From Streptomyces sp. NBC_01298 (GTDB lineage Bacteria > Actinomycetota > Actinomycetes > Streptomycetales > Streptomycetaceae): a stretch of DNA of 64,000 nt. The stretch lies in assembly GCF_035978755.1 (NCBI RefSeq), contig NZ_CP108416.1, positions 97,413 through 161,412 on the forward strand, read 5' to 3'. The first letter of the stretch is position 1; every line of letters begins with the position of its first letter. The notes beneath the pieces are model-generated. The model was given only the letters and a program-made list of their open reading frames with translations. It searched no databases and was not told the DNA's origin. The position numbers and the translations under genes are program-made. Of the stretch, positions 34,219 through 42,573 are shown in pieces.

Positions 34219-34983
34219 ATGACGGAAAAGACCGGCCTCCTCGAGGGCAGGCGCGCCCTGATCACCGGCGCGAGCAGCGGCATCGGGGCGGCCGCCGCCC
34301 GGGTGTTCTGCGAGAACGGGGCCTCGGTGCTCCTCACCGCCCGGCGTGAGGAGGAACTGGCCACGCTCACCCGCGAGCTGACGGACCAGGGTTTCACCGC
34401 CGCCTACGCGGTCGTAGACGTGTCCCGCGCCGAAGAGGTCGAGGCGGCCGTGGACAAGGCGGTACGGCTCTTCGGCGGCCTGGACGCCGCCTTCAACAAC
34501 GCCGGACTCGGTACCGTGCCCGCGCCGCTGCACCTCACCGAGGACGCGGAGTTCGAGGCCGTCATGGCCACCAATGTCCGCGGCACGTGGAACTGCATGA
34601 AGTACGAGATCGCCGCGATGCTGCCGGGCGGCGGGGCCATCGTGAACAACAGCAGCGTCGCGGGCCTGGTCGGCACCCCGGCGTCCGCGGCGTACATCGC
34701 GGCGAAGCACGCCGTCATCGGGCTGACGAAGGCCGCGGCCGAGTACGCCGCCCGGGGCGTCCGGGTCAATGCCGTCGCGCCCGGCACCACCCGCAGCGAG
34801 ATGATGGCCCAATGGTTCGATCTGAACCCGGGGCTGGAGGAGCAACTGCACGCCAGGGCCCCGCTGCCGCGTACGGCGGACCCGCGCGAGATCGCACGGG
34901 CGGCCGCGTGGCTGCTCAGCGACCAGGCGTCCTTCGTGGTCGGCGCGACCGTCCCGGTGGACGGCGGCTGGACCGCCCGCTGA
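34219..34983 (+). CDS. Short-chain dehydrogenase/reductase
   Basis: 254 residues, a classical SDR: cofactor loop ITGASSGIGAAAARVF at 14-29, NNAGLG near 90, catalytic Ser in NNSSVAGL near 143, and YIAAKHA near 156 (YxxxK). The C-terminal VNAVAPGTTRSEMMAQWF and VVGATVPVDGGWT are typical. It probably reduces a ketone with NAD(P)H. Lying 78 bases after the P450 in the same direction, it fits the 6-keto reduction step of virginiae-butanolide-type signals, by analogy only. Confidence 0.93.
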   Translation: MTEKTGLLEGRRALITGASSGIGAAAARVFCENGASVLLTARREEELATLTRELTDQGFTAAYAVVDVSRAEEVEAAVDKAVRLFGGLDAAFNNAGLGTVPAPLHLTEDAEFEAVMATNVRGTWNCMKYEIAAMLPGGGAIVNNSSVAGLVGTPASAAYIAAKHAVIGLTKAAAEYAARGVRVNAVAPGTTRSEMMAQWFDLNPGLEEQLHARAPLPRTADPREIARAAAWLLSDQASFVVGATVPVDGGWTAR

Positions 34984-35121
34984 CCGCTCCGCACGACACC
35001 GGCCGGCCGCGACGGCCGTACAACCGGAACACCGGGCAACTCGGCGGAACTCGGCGGCAACGAACAGGCGAAGAGCTGTACGAGCACTTCAGAGCACCCG
35101 GCCCGGCCACCCACAGACCGA

Positions 35122-35135
35122 TAAAATCGCCCCTA
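35122..35135 (+). promoter_or_regulatory. Likely leaderless promoter of the epimerase gene
   Basis: An AT-rich GATAAAAT element (-10 TAAAAT at 35122-35127) ends seven bases before the ATG at 35135, and there is no ribosome site. This spacing is that of Streptomyces leaderless transcripts. I see no good -35. Confidence 0.5.
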
Positions 35136-36082
35136 TGCAGACATCTGAAAGACCCAGGGTCATTGTCCTCACGGGAGCCACCGGTTTCGTCGGCTCGGCC
35201 GCACTGGACGCCCTGGCCCGCCATCCCGGAATCCTGGTGCGGGCCCTCGCCCGCACCCCCGGTGCGGCGCGCGAAGGCGTGGAGTGGGTACGCGCGGATC
35301 TGGGCGACCCCTGCTCCCTGAAAGGGACCTGCGAGGGCGCGGCCGCGCTGGTGAACCTGGCCTCGTACATCGGGCGGGACGAGGAGCGCTGCCACACGGT
35401 CAACGTTCTGGGCGGCGCGTCCCTCCTCGCGGAGGCCGTGCGGGCGGGGGTGGACCGGATCGTCCACCTGTCCACGGCCGCGGTCTACGGGAACCTCCCG
35501 CACCGCGGGATCGAGGTCGACGAGGTGACCCCGGATCCGGCGTCCGCCGCGAGCCGCACCCGGCTGGCGGCGGAGGCCCCGGTGCTGGCCGCCGGCGGTA
35601 CCGTCCTGCGGCCGGGTCTGGTGCTGGGCGCCGGTGACCGCTGGGTGGTCCCGGCCCTGGCCGAGCTGATGGACCGGGTCCCGGCCAGCTGGGACGGCGG
35701 CCGCGCCCTGCTGTCCGTGGTCGACGTCGGCGAGCTGGCCCGCCTGATCGACACCCTGGCCACGGCCCCCGGCCCCGCCGTGGGCGGGGTCCACCACGCG
35801 AGCCACCCCGCCGCGGTGACCAGCTCCGGCCTCATGTCGGCCCTCGCCGCCGAAGGGATCCTGCCGGTGGTACGGGAGAACTGGCCGTGGGACCGCTGCG
35901 TGGAACAACTCCGGGCGCGCCCAGGTCAGGTGACGGAGCGCCAGTTCTCCTTACTGGCCCGCGACTACTACCAGCGCTCCGACACCATCTGGCAGCTGAC
36001 CGGCCTGCGCCCCACGCCCACACCCCTCACCCTGCTCCCGTCCGCGGCCCCCTGGTACCGCACCCACCTGGCCGGCACCTGA
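35135..36082 (+). CDS. NAD-dependent epimerase/dehydratase
   Basis: 315 residues of the extended SDR type: IVLTGATGFVGSAALDALAR at 10-29, LVNLASYIGRDEERCHTVNV near 72-91, and a HLSTAAVYGNLP segment near 112-123 where the usual YxxxK tyrosine motif region follows. It is a possible reductase or epimerase in butyrolactone signal maturation (as the SrrH-type proteins), given that it ends the afsA-P450-SDR run; otherwise function unassigned. Confidence 0.87.
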   Translation: MQTSERPRVIVLTGATGFVGSAALDALARHPGILVRALARTPGAAREGVEWVRADLGDPCSLKGTCEGAAALVNLASYIGRDEERCHTVNVLGGASLLAEAVRAGVDRIVHLSTAAVYGNLPHRGIEVDEVTPDPASAASRTRLAAEAPVLAAGGTVLRPGLVLGAGDRWVVPALAELMDRVPASWDGGRALLSVVDVGELARLIDTLATAPGPAVGGVHHASHPAAVTSSGLMSALAAEGILPVVRENWPWDRCVEQLRARPGQVTERQFSLLARDYYQRSDTIWQLTGLRPTPTPLTLLPSAAPWYRTHLAGT

Positions 36083-36101
36083 ACGAAGGCCACCACCGGC
36101 C

Positions 36102-37217
36102 TCATTCGCCGTGGAGGATCCGAAAGGGACCGGTGACGTCCGCCGGGTCCCGGTCGACCACACGGACGGGTGCCCAGACCCACTGCCAGACACCGATCCC
36201 CGGCGTCCGGGAGAACCGGATCGGCCCACGGGTGCCCTCGACCTCCACCCGCGGCCATGCCGCGGCGATGGCCGCCCGGTCCGTGCCGTGCGAACGGAAC
36301 ACCTCGGCGAGGACGGTGACGCTGTCCCAGCCCTCGAAGGCCACGAACGAGGGCTCCTCGCCCAGCCGCTCGCGGAGCTCCTTCCCCACCCGCTCCCCGA
36401 GCGGACCGAGCCGCTCGGGCAGGTAGCGCAGGAAGGGGACCCCGGCGCCGTCCCCGCCCAGCGCCTCGGCCCATCCGGCGAACTCCGGCTGTCCGGCCGG
36501 AGCGCCGATCAGCACCTCCCCGAGCCGCCGGTCGCCCCGTACCGCCCGGACGATCGCCGCCGCCGGCTCCGGATATCCGACCAGCAGGAGGAGCGCGGTA
36601 GCCCCCTCCCCGGCGAGCACGTCACACACCCCTTCAACAGAGGTCCCGTCCACCTCGATCTCGACGACGCCGCCCCCACGACCGGCAAACCGCTCCCGCA
36701 GGATGCGCGTCCCGGAAGCCCAGTAGACACTCGGCTGGATCGCCACCGCGATCCGCCTGTGGCCCGCCTCAAACAGAAAGTCCGCGTACGTCCGCCAGCC
36801 GTGGGACTGCGCCGGAGCCAGCCGCGCGACCCACTCCGTCGGCTCCTCGGTGAGCACGTCGAGCACCGCGGAGGAACACAGGTACGGCACCCCGAGGGCA
36901 TCGGCCCGAGCGGCGGCGGCCCGGGCGACGACGCTGTGGTACTCCCCCACCACGGCGGCCACCCCCAGCCCGGCCAGCTCCTCCACGGCCGCCGCGGCCC
37001 GCCCCGGATCGGCGGCGGTGTCCCGCACCATGAGCTCCAGCGCCCGCCCGTCAACCCCTCCCGCGTCATTGGCCTCCCGCACGGCAAGCTCAAGCCCCGC
37101 AAGCAGCTGCCGCCCCGCATCGACCCACCCGGGCCGCGCCAACGGCACGAGAGCCCCCAGCCGCACGACCGCCCCACCGGCCGGCCCCCCTGACGACGGC
37201 ACTGCCGAGGCGTTCAC
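36102..37217 (-). CDS. Branched-chain-type periplasmic-binding-fold protein without signal peptide
   Basis: 371 residues from GTG 37217. The Peripla_BP_6 fold is recognised from VRLGALVPLARPGWVDAGRQ, LLAGLELAVREANDAGGVDG, ELMVRDTAADPGRAAAAVEE, VVGEYHSVVARAAA and the C-terminal VAFEGWDSVTVLAEVF. There is neither a lipobox nor a hydrophobic leader, so unlike an ABC transporter receptor it should be cytosolic, perhaps an amide or sugar sensor such as the AmiC type. No transporter genes are nearby. It is convergent with the epimerase. Confidence 0.8.
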   Translation of the reverse strand: MNASAVPSSGGPAGGAVVRLGALVPLARPGWVDAGRQLLAGLELAVREANDAGGVDGRALELMVRDTAADPGRAAAAVEELAGLGVAAVVGEYHSVVARAAAARADALGVPYLCSSAVLDVLTEEPTEWVARLAPAQSHGWRTYADFLFEAGHRRIAVAIQPSVYWASGTRILRERFAGRGGGVVEIEVDGTSVEGVCDVLAGEGATALLLLVGYPEPAAAIVRAVRGDRRLGEVLIGAPAGQPEFAGWAEALGGDGAGVPFLRYLPERLGPLGERVGKELRERLGEEPSFVAFEGWDSVTVLAEVFRSHGTDRAAIAAAWPRVEVEGTRGPIRFSRTPGIGVWQWVWAPVRVVDRDPADVTGPFRILHGE

Positions 37218-37517
37218 AGATAACGCTCCTCTACTCCACGCCCACAGGCCCAAACCCACCGGCGCACCCAACTGATCATCCCGCCCATTGGACCCACCCC
37301 ACCCCCAAAAAACAACCGCGTACCTCCACCCCCAAACCCCACAACACCCCAGCCCAGCACCACAAAAACCCCCACCACCCCGGCCCCCCACACCCCCAAC
37401 CGAACACTCCCACCCGCGAACACACACCCACGGGAACCGGTACCCCGCCCCCGACGTCGTCGTACCAGCCGCACCCCCACACCACACACCCCAAACGGAA
37501 CAGGCAGGAACGGCCCC
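37218..37517. other. Guanine-poor, strand-asymmetric spacer
   Basis: This 300-base gap between divergent genes has a plus strand almost free of G between about 37283 and 37410 and dominated by C and A runs (for example CCCCACCCCCAAAAAACAA). I see no gene. It must contain both divergent promoters, but no clear -10/-35 pair stands out. Confidence 0.6.
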
Positions 37518-38621
37518 ATGACCCAGGCAGACTCGGGGCCGACCCCCACCCCAACCCCCGACCCCGCCCACCGCCTCCTCCCCCGCCAACCACCCCGCCC
37601 CCAACCCCGCCCACGCCCTTGGCCTTGGCCCTGGCCCACGGCCTTCAACGGCACACCCGTCCCCGTACGCCCCACACTCCCCGTACTCGCCACGCTCCTC
37701 TCCACACTCCTCGCCGTACTCCTGACCCGCCCCTCCCTCGTCCCCAACACCCCCGGCCACCTAGGCAGCTTCCTGGAGACGTTCCTGCCCTGGCTCGGCC
37801 TGGCCGTCCCGCTCCTCCTCGCCCTGGCCCTACACCGCCGCTCCGCCGCCACCGCCCTGGCCCTCCTGCTCCCCACCGCAGCCTGGCTCCTCCAGTTCGG
37901 CAACCTCCTCCCCCACACCCCCACCCAAGCCCCCGCCTCCACCCACCCCACCCTCACCGCCGTCCAGCACAACATCAGCGACGAGAACCCGAACCCCTCC
38001 CGAACGGCCAGCGCCCTCGCCGCCTCCCACCCCACCCTCATCGCCGTCGAGGAGCTCACCCCCGCCGCCCTCGCTGCCTTCACCGCCGCCCTCGCCGCGG
38101 ACTACCCCCACCACGCCACCCACGGCACGGTCGGCCTCTGGTCGGCGTACCCGCTCACCGACGTCCGCCCCGTCGACATCAGACCGTCGGCCCTAACCGG
38201 CGACCCGCACTGGAACCGCGCCCTGCGCGCCACCGCCGCCACCCCCGGCGGGCCCGTCGCCGTCTACGTCGTCCACCTCCCCTCTCTACGCCTCGGCACC
38301 TCCGGCTTCGGATCCGCCCGCCGTGACGAGAGCGCAGTGCGGCTCGGCGCCGTCCTCGCCGCGGAACCCGCCGACCGCGTCGTCCTGCTCGGGGACCTCA
38401 ACGGCACTGCCGACGACCGCGGCCTGGCCCCCCTTCGCACCGGCCTGGTAGCAAAGGCAACACCCGCCACCCCCGGCTTCGCCTTCACCTGGCCCGCGGC
38501 CTTCCCGCTGGCCCGGATCGACCAGATCCTGGCCCGCTCAGGCAACGTCACCCGCGTCCGTACGCTCCCCGCCACCTCCAGCGATCACCTGCCCCTCACC
38601 GCCGAGATCCTGTTCGATTAA
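37518..38621 (+). CDS. Membrane-anchored endonuclease/exonuclease/phosphatase-family protein
   Basis: 367 residues. A Pro/Arg/Trp-rich cytosolic start (about 1-45) is followed by two or three membrane helices (about 55-75, 88-108 and 113-130) and then an extracellular EEP domain. Catalytic elements are Asn in VQHNIS near 153, Glu in IAVEEL near 177, GDLNG near 295, and SDHLP near 357, with RIDQIL before it. This layout matches actinobacterial membrane-bound EEP hydrolases (nuclease, phosphatase or phospholipase-like), substrate unknown. The start is ATG 37518 after a CAGGAA element. Confidence 0.87.
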   Translation: MTQADSGPTPTPTPDPAHRLLPRQPPRPQPRPRPWPWPWPTAFNGTPVPVRPTLPVLATLLSTLLAVLLTRPSLVPNTPGHLGSFLETFLPWLGLAVPLLLALALHRRSAATALALLLPTAAWLLQFGNLLPHTPTQAPASTHPTLTAVQHNISDENPNPSRTASALAASHPTLIAVEELTPAALAAFTAALAADYPHHATHGTVGLWSAYPLTDVRPVDIRPSALTGDPHWNRALRATAATPGGPVAVYVVHLPSLRLGTSGFGSARRDESAVRLGAVLAAEPADRVVLLGDLNGTADDRGLAPLRTGLVAKATPATPGFAFTWPAAFPLARIDQILARSGNVTRVRTLPATSSDHLPLTAEILFD

Positions 38622-38630
38622 CGTACGCTC

Positions 38631-39809
38631 ATGAGCGAATTCGTACTGGTGGCAGGCGCCTGGCTGGGAGCAGCGGCATGGGACGAGGTGGCCACCGAAC
38701 TACGCACCGCACTGCGCACCACGGACGGCAGCCACGAGGTCCACGCACTGACCCTGTCCGGCCTCGCGGACAGACAGGGCGTCACGGTCGGCCTGCAGAC
38801 GCACGTCACGGACATAGTCGACGCCATCGACGAACTCGGCCTGCGCGATGTGGTCCTCGTGGGCCACAGCTACTCCGGCATCCCGGTGGGCCAGGCCGCG
38901 GAGCGGATCGGCGCCCGCCTGAACCGGGTCGTCTTCGTCGATGCCAACGTCCCCGTCCACAACGAATCCTTCCTCTCCGCCTGGCCGGACGGCCGGGCAG
39001 CCGTAGAGGCCTCGATCGCCGCGAACGGCGGTTTCTGGCCGCCCCTGCAGGCCGCCGACTGTGAGGGCCAGGGCCTCAACGCCGAGCAGAGCGCCCGGCT
39101 CCTCGCCGGTGCGACCCCGCACCCGGGTGCCACGCTCACCGAACCGGCCGTACTGACCCACCCCCTCACCGAGCTCCCCGCGACCTACGTCAAGTGCCTG
39201 CTGGACGGCGCCGACCCCCACCCCGACGTGGCGGAGCTCCTGGCCGCCGGCCCGGACTGGCAGTGGGTCACCCTGGACACGGGCCACTGGCCGATGTTCT
39301 CCGCCCCGTCCGACCTGGCCCGCGTCCTCCTCGACGCCGCCGCGCAGGACGCCCCGCCGCCGGCTTCAGGTCTTCGCATCCACCCGGTGGACGCCGCCTC
39401 CGAAGCCGCGCTGAGCGACTGGCAGCACGTCCACAACACGGTCATCCCAACAACCCCCCTCTCCTTGGAAGACGTACGGGAGCGCTCCGCGCGCAACGTC
39501 CTTCACATCGCCCATCTCGGCGACACCATCGTCGGATGCACGACGGTCCGGCCCCCCGCGACCGGCTCCTCGACCGCCACCGTGATCGCGCGCGTCCTGC
39601 CCGCGTACCGGGGACGGGGTTTCGGCCGCGAGCTGTACTCCTACGCACTCGCCCAGGCACGGTCCCTCGGCGCCGAGGTGATCGAGACCGTGGTCCTCGC
39701 GTCCAACCCCGAGGGCCTGGACTTCGCGCGCCGAGCCGGCTTCATCGAGTTCGACCGCTACGTCCTCCCCGGCGACACCGTGGCCTTCGTAGACCTACGC
39801 CTCGCGTGA
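38631..39809 (+). CDS. Alpha/beta hydrolase fused to a GNAT acetyltransferase
   Basis: 392 residues in two parts. Residues 1-235 are an alpha/beta hydrolase: VLVAGAWLGAAAWDEVA, VVLVGHSYSGIPVGQAAERI with the GHSYSG nucleophile elbow near 82, and catalytic-His region TLDTGHWPMFSAPSDLARVL near 215-234. Residues 245-392 are a GNAT domain: VIARVLPAYRGRGFGRELYS with the acetyl-CoA loop RGRGFG near 330, and NPEGLDFARRAGFIEFDRYV. The frame is continuous through a Pro/Ala linker, so this is a real fusion and not two genes. Substrates are unknown. Confidence 0.85.
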   Translation: MSEFVLVAGAWLGAAAWDEVATELRTALRTTDGSHEVHALTLSGLADRQGVTVGLQTHVTDIVDAIDELGLRDVVLVGHSYSGIPVGQAAERIGARLNRVVFVDANVPVHNESFLSAWPDGRAAVEASIAANGGFWPPLQAADCEGQGLNAEQSARLLAGATPHPGATLTEPAVLTHPLTELPATYVKCLLDGADPHPDVAELLAAGPDWQWVTLDTGHWPMFSAPSDLARVLLDAAAQDAPPPASGLRIHPVDAASEAALSDWQHVHNTVIPTTPLSLEDVRERSARNVLHIAHLGDTIVGCTTVRPPATGSSTATVIARVLPAYRGRGFGRELYSYALAQARSLGAEVIETVVLASNPEGLDFARRAGFIEFDRYVLPGDTVAFVDLRLA

Positions 39810-40174
39810 GCGTCCGCTGGGTACGCCTCGAACTCACCGTGCGCACCTTCGACTCCGCCCGGTTCACCCCGTGGGTCGACCGGTGCCGGGCGGCGGGGCT
39901 CAGCTCCACGACCCTCGCCCGGCTGAGCGACACAGAGGACGAGCGCCGCAGGCTCGACGACCCGAACAAACAATGCTCGGCCAACATCCCCGAGCGAGGC
40001 GCTTTCCACTCCTGCGATCCGGCCGGCACCATCGTCGCCCCGAACCAGGACGGCACGTGGGGCGGCATGACTGCGAACACCTCGGCCATCGCCTTGAACC
40101 GCACGCTCGGCTACGCGGACGCGAACCGGAACCGGGAGGCATCGGCCCAGGCCCAAGCCCCGGTCCCGGCCTAG
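39806..40174 (+). pseudogene. Internally deleted GNAT acetyltransferase
   Basis: A 122-codon frame starting with GTG that overlaps the previous stop (GTGA). It keeps the ends of a GNAT protein: LNKQCSxxIPxRG-like DPNKQCSANIPERGAFHS, DPAGTIVAPNQDGTWGGM, and the C-terminal ANTSAIALNRTLGYADANRN. The middle that should hold the acetyl-CoA binding loop (RxxGxG/A) is absent: GGMT joins directly to ANTSAIA. The deletion is in frame, so the frame stays open, but an active enzyme is unlikely. Confidence 0.7.
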
Positions 40175-41064
40175 GCCGGGACCCGGCGCTTCCTGGAGAC
40201 GGCGACCCCGGCCAGGCAGACCGCACCACCGAGCAGGGTCAGCGCGGCCGGGACCTCGTCGAGGGCGATCCAGGCGATGAGCACCACGACGGCGGGCACC
40301 GCGTAGGTGGTCGCGCCCATCTTCCCCGCGGTGGTCCGCGACAGCGCGAACGACCAGGTGGTGAAGGCGAGTGCGGTCGGGAAGAGCCCCAGGTAGAGCA
40401 TGTTGAGGACGGCGGAGAGCGGAGCCCCGGGAAGCTGGTCGACGAGCTGCCCGACGAAGGGCAGGGTGACGGCCGTGCCGACGAAGCAGCCGTACGTGGT
40501 CACCTGGAGCGGGCTGGCATACGCCAGCGCCGGCTTCTGCGCGACCACCCCGGCCCCGTACGTGAGCGCGGCGACCAGGCAGAGCAGGACACCTCCCACC
40601 GACGCGGACCCACCGTTCGAGGTGGACAGTCCGACCAGCACCGCCCCGGCGAACGAGACCGCCATGCCCGCCAACAGCAGGGGCGGGAAACCCTCCTTCA
40701 GCAGCCAGCCGCTGAGCAGGGCGATCACGATCGGGCCGATGTTGACGATCATGGCCGCCGTACCGGCGTCCACGAGCTGCTCGCCCCAGTTCAGCGTCAC
40801 CATGTAGAGCCCGAACCAGAGCACCCCGGAGATCAGGATCCCGGGCCACGCCTGCTTCGGCGGCGGCGGCACCCGCTTGACGACCAGCACCAGCCCGAGC
40901 GCGACCGAAGCGGTCAGCAAGCGTCCGAACGCGAGCGCTCCGGGCCCGAAGTGCGCGGCCGCCGAGCGGATGGAAACAAACGCGGAGGCCCACAGCACGA
41001 CGGTGACTCCGGCGGCTATCAGGGCCCGCCGGTCGGTCCTGACCTGATCAGACGTCTTGTTCAT
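40171..41064 (-). CDS. EamA-family (DMT) transporter
   Basis: 297 residues with ten hydrophobic helices in two EamA halves (about 12-140 and 150-290). Signature stretches are VVLWASAFVSIRSAAAHFGP near the start, and TTAGKMGATTYAVPAVVVLIAWIALDEVP in the second half, the usual 9th-helix region. It is a cytoplasmic membrane metabolite exporter of unknown substrate. Its stop overlaps the decayed GNAT gene by four bases in convergent orientation. Confidence 0.93.
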   Translation of the reverse strand: MNKTSDQVRTDRRALIAAGVTVVLWASAFVSIRSAAAHFGPGALAFGRLLTASVALGLVLVVKRVPPPPKQAWPGILISGVLWFGLYMVTLNWGEQLVDAGTAAMIVNIGPIVIALLSGWLLKEGFPPLLLAGMAVSFAGAVLVGLSTSNGGSASVGGVLLCLVAALTYGAGVVAQKPALAYASPLQVTTYGCFVGTAVTLPFVGQLVDQLPGAPLSAVLNMLYLGLFPTALAFTTWSFALSRTTAGKMGATTYAVPAVVVLIAWIALDEVPAALTLLGGAVCLAGVAVSRKRRVPA

Positions 41065-41116
41065 GCGAGCAAGCTACCCGCCCCACCCGAAAGGCCCGTC
41101 GCCCTTTTCCGAGCGC

Positions 41117-41923
41117 CTACGCTCCCTCCGGAGCCAGCAGGCCCCGCAGCCTCTCCGCGTAGCCGCGGGGGTGCGTGGTGTTGCCGTTGTGGCCGCCCGG
41201 GAAGACCCGTATCTCCGTGCCCAGGAGGGCCGCGAGTTCCGTCGCGCACCGGTGGTCGAAGACGGTGGACGGGGTGGCTGCGCCCAGCGCCGGGATGATC
41301 CGCGTCGGGGTCCGGGTGAGGGCGTCCACGTCGAGGGTGTCCTCGACGATCGCCGTGAAGTCGTGCTCGATGAAGTAGCCGAAGTTGGCACGCCGGCGCT
41401 CGTCCAGGGGCTGCGGGGTCAAGCCCGGCTCGGCGTCGCGCCGCGCGAGGTCTATCCCGAGGACCCGCGCCATCTCCGGAAAGACGGCTCCGAGCCCGCC
41501 CCTGCGGTAGATCCCCTGCAGTTCCTCCAGTTCCGCTTCGTGCCGGGCCCTCTCCCCCTCGGGCAACAGCCGCGGGGCCACCGGCTCGTGCGCGATGAGG
41601 GTGCTCACCTGCTCCGGGTGCCGAACGGCCAGGTGCAGGCCGATGACGGCCCCCAGACTGCAGCCGAGCATCAGCACCGGCTCGTCGGTGACGGTCGCCA
41701 GCAGCCGGTGGACGTCTTCGGCGTGCTCGGCGAGCGACGCCGTCCGGCCGGGCTCCGCCGGCCGGCTGCGCGAGAGTCCACGGCGGTCGTAGGTCAGCAC
41801 GGTGAACGCATCGGCGAGGTGCGGCACGAGATCCACGGTGCGGTCGGCGTCCCCCTCCCCGCTCTGCGCGATGAGCAGCATCGGGCCGGAGCCCTGCAGT
41901 TGGTAGTGGAGCACATCACCCAT
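41117..41923 (-). CDS. Alpha/beta hydrolase
   Basis: 268 residues from ATG 41923 (AAGGAG site). VLTYDRRGLSRS near 43, nucleophile elbow LGCSLGAVIGLHLA near 88-101 (GCSLG, a permitted GxSxG variant), and the end VFPGGHNGNTTHPRGYAERL with the catalytic histidine. It is of the peroxidase/esterase-like group. It is divergent from a MarR regulator across an operator-like region, so probably under its control. Confidence 0.9.
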   Translation of the reverse strand: MGDVLHYQLQGSGPMLLIAQSGEGDADRTVDLVPHLADAFTVLTYDRRGLSRSRPAEPGRTASLAEHAEDVHRLLATVTDEPVLMLGCSLGAVIGLHLAVRHPEQVSTLIAHEPVAPRLLPEGERARHEAELEELQGIYRRGGLGAVFPEMARVLGIDLARRDAEPGLTPQPLDERRRANFGYFIEHDFTAIVEDTLDVDALTRTPTRIIPALGAATPSTVFDHRCATELAALLGTEIRVFPGGHNGNTTHPRGYAERLRGLLAPEGA

Positions 41924-41983
41924 GACAACTCCTTGTCCTCGGCGCCGGACCCCCAGTCCGTCACTCTCTGCAACCACAGTAAC

Positions 41984-42041
41984 CCATCGAATCGGATACA
42001 TCAATATCGATGGATCAAAAAAGATGCATCTTCTTCGATGG
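41984..42041. promoter_or_regulatory. MarR operator candidate: CCATCGA/TCGATGG repeats
   Basis: CCATCGA at 41984-41990 and TCGATGG at 42007-42013 form an inverted repeat, and a third TCGATGG begins at 42035. This AT-richer stretch lies between the divergent hydrolase and MarR genes, which is where a MarR protein would bind. Confidence 0.5.
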
Positions 42042-42070
42042 TTCACCGGGTTCCGATGTACCGTGCTCCC

Positions 42071-42526
42071 GTGGACGGAATCGAACTCTTCCTGCTGGGC
42101 CGCACCTTGATGAAGCTCGGTGAGGAGGCCCTGCCCGAGCCCCCCGGCGGCACCGGGCAATACGCCGGCGGCACCCGCTCCGTCGTGATCGTGGCCGGGG
42201 ACATCGCCGCGCACCCCGACACCACGGTCGGCGAGACGGCCCAGCGCACGGGCCTCCCGCAGAGCCAGGTATCCGGCGCCGTCGCCCGCCTGCGCGAGGC
42301 CGGCTCGGTACAGACCTCGCCCGACCCGGCCGACCGCCGCCGCACGCTGGTCCGCCAGTCCCCCGGAACCTCCGCGCGCGTGGCCGCCGTACGCGCCGCC
42401 GGTGCTTCCAAGGTCGAGGAAACCCTCGCCCGCGCCCTCGGCGAGACCGAAGCGGAACAACTGCCGGAGCTGACCCGGGCCCTGGAGGTCCTGGCCCGCC
42501 ACCTGGTCCCCCGCGCCCCCCGCTGA
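42071..42526 (+). CDS. MarR-family transcriptional regulator
   Basis: 151 residues from GTG 42071, which yields the family-like beginning VDGIELFLLGRTLMKLGEEA; an ATG at 42038 would add 11 residues. The winged helix is VGETAQRTGLPQSQVSGAVARLREAGSVQT with wing DPADRRRTLV. A C-terminal helix rich in Glu and Leu should dimerise. It is divergent from the alpha/beta hydrolase, which is its probable target. Confidence 0.85.
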   Translation: MDGIELFLLGRTLMKLGEEALPEPPGGTGQYAGGTRSVVIVAGDIAAHPDTTVGETAQRTGLPQSQVSGAVARLREAGSVQTSPDPADRRRTLVRQSPGTSARVAAVRAAGASKVEETLARALGETEAEQLPELTRALEVLARHLVPRAPR

Positions 42527-42536
42527 ACCGCCCGAA

Positions 42537-42560
42537 CCGGGGCCCCGCGAAGGGGCCCGG
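42537..42560. terminator. Hairpin between convergent MarR and DUF1254 genes
   Basis: CCGGGGCCCC, GCGAA, GGGGCCCGG: a near-perfect stem placed between two convergent stops, so probably bidirectional. Confidence 0.7.
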
Positions 42561-42573
42561 GCCGAGCCCCGTG

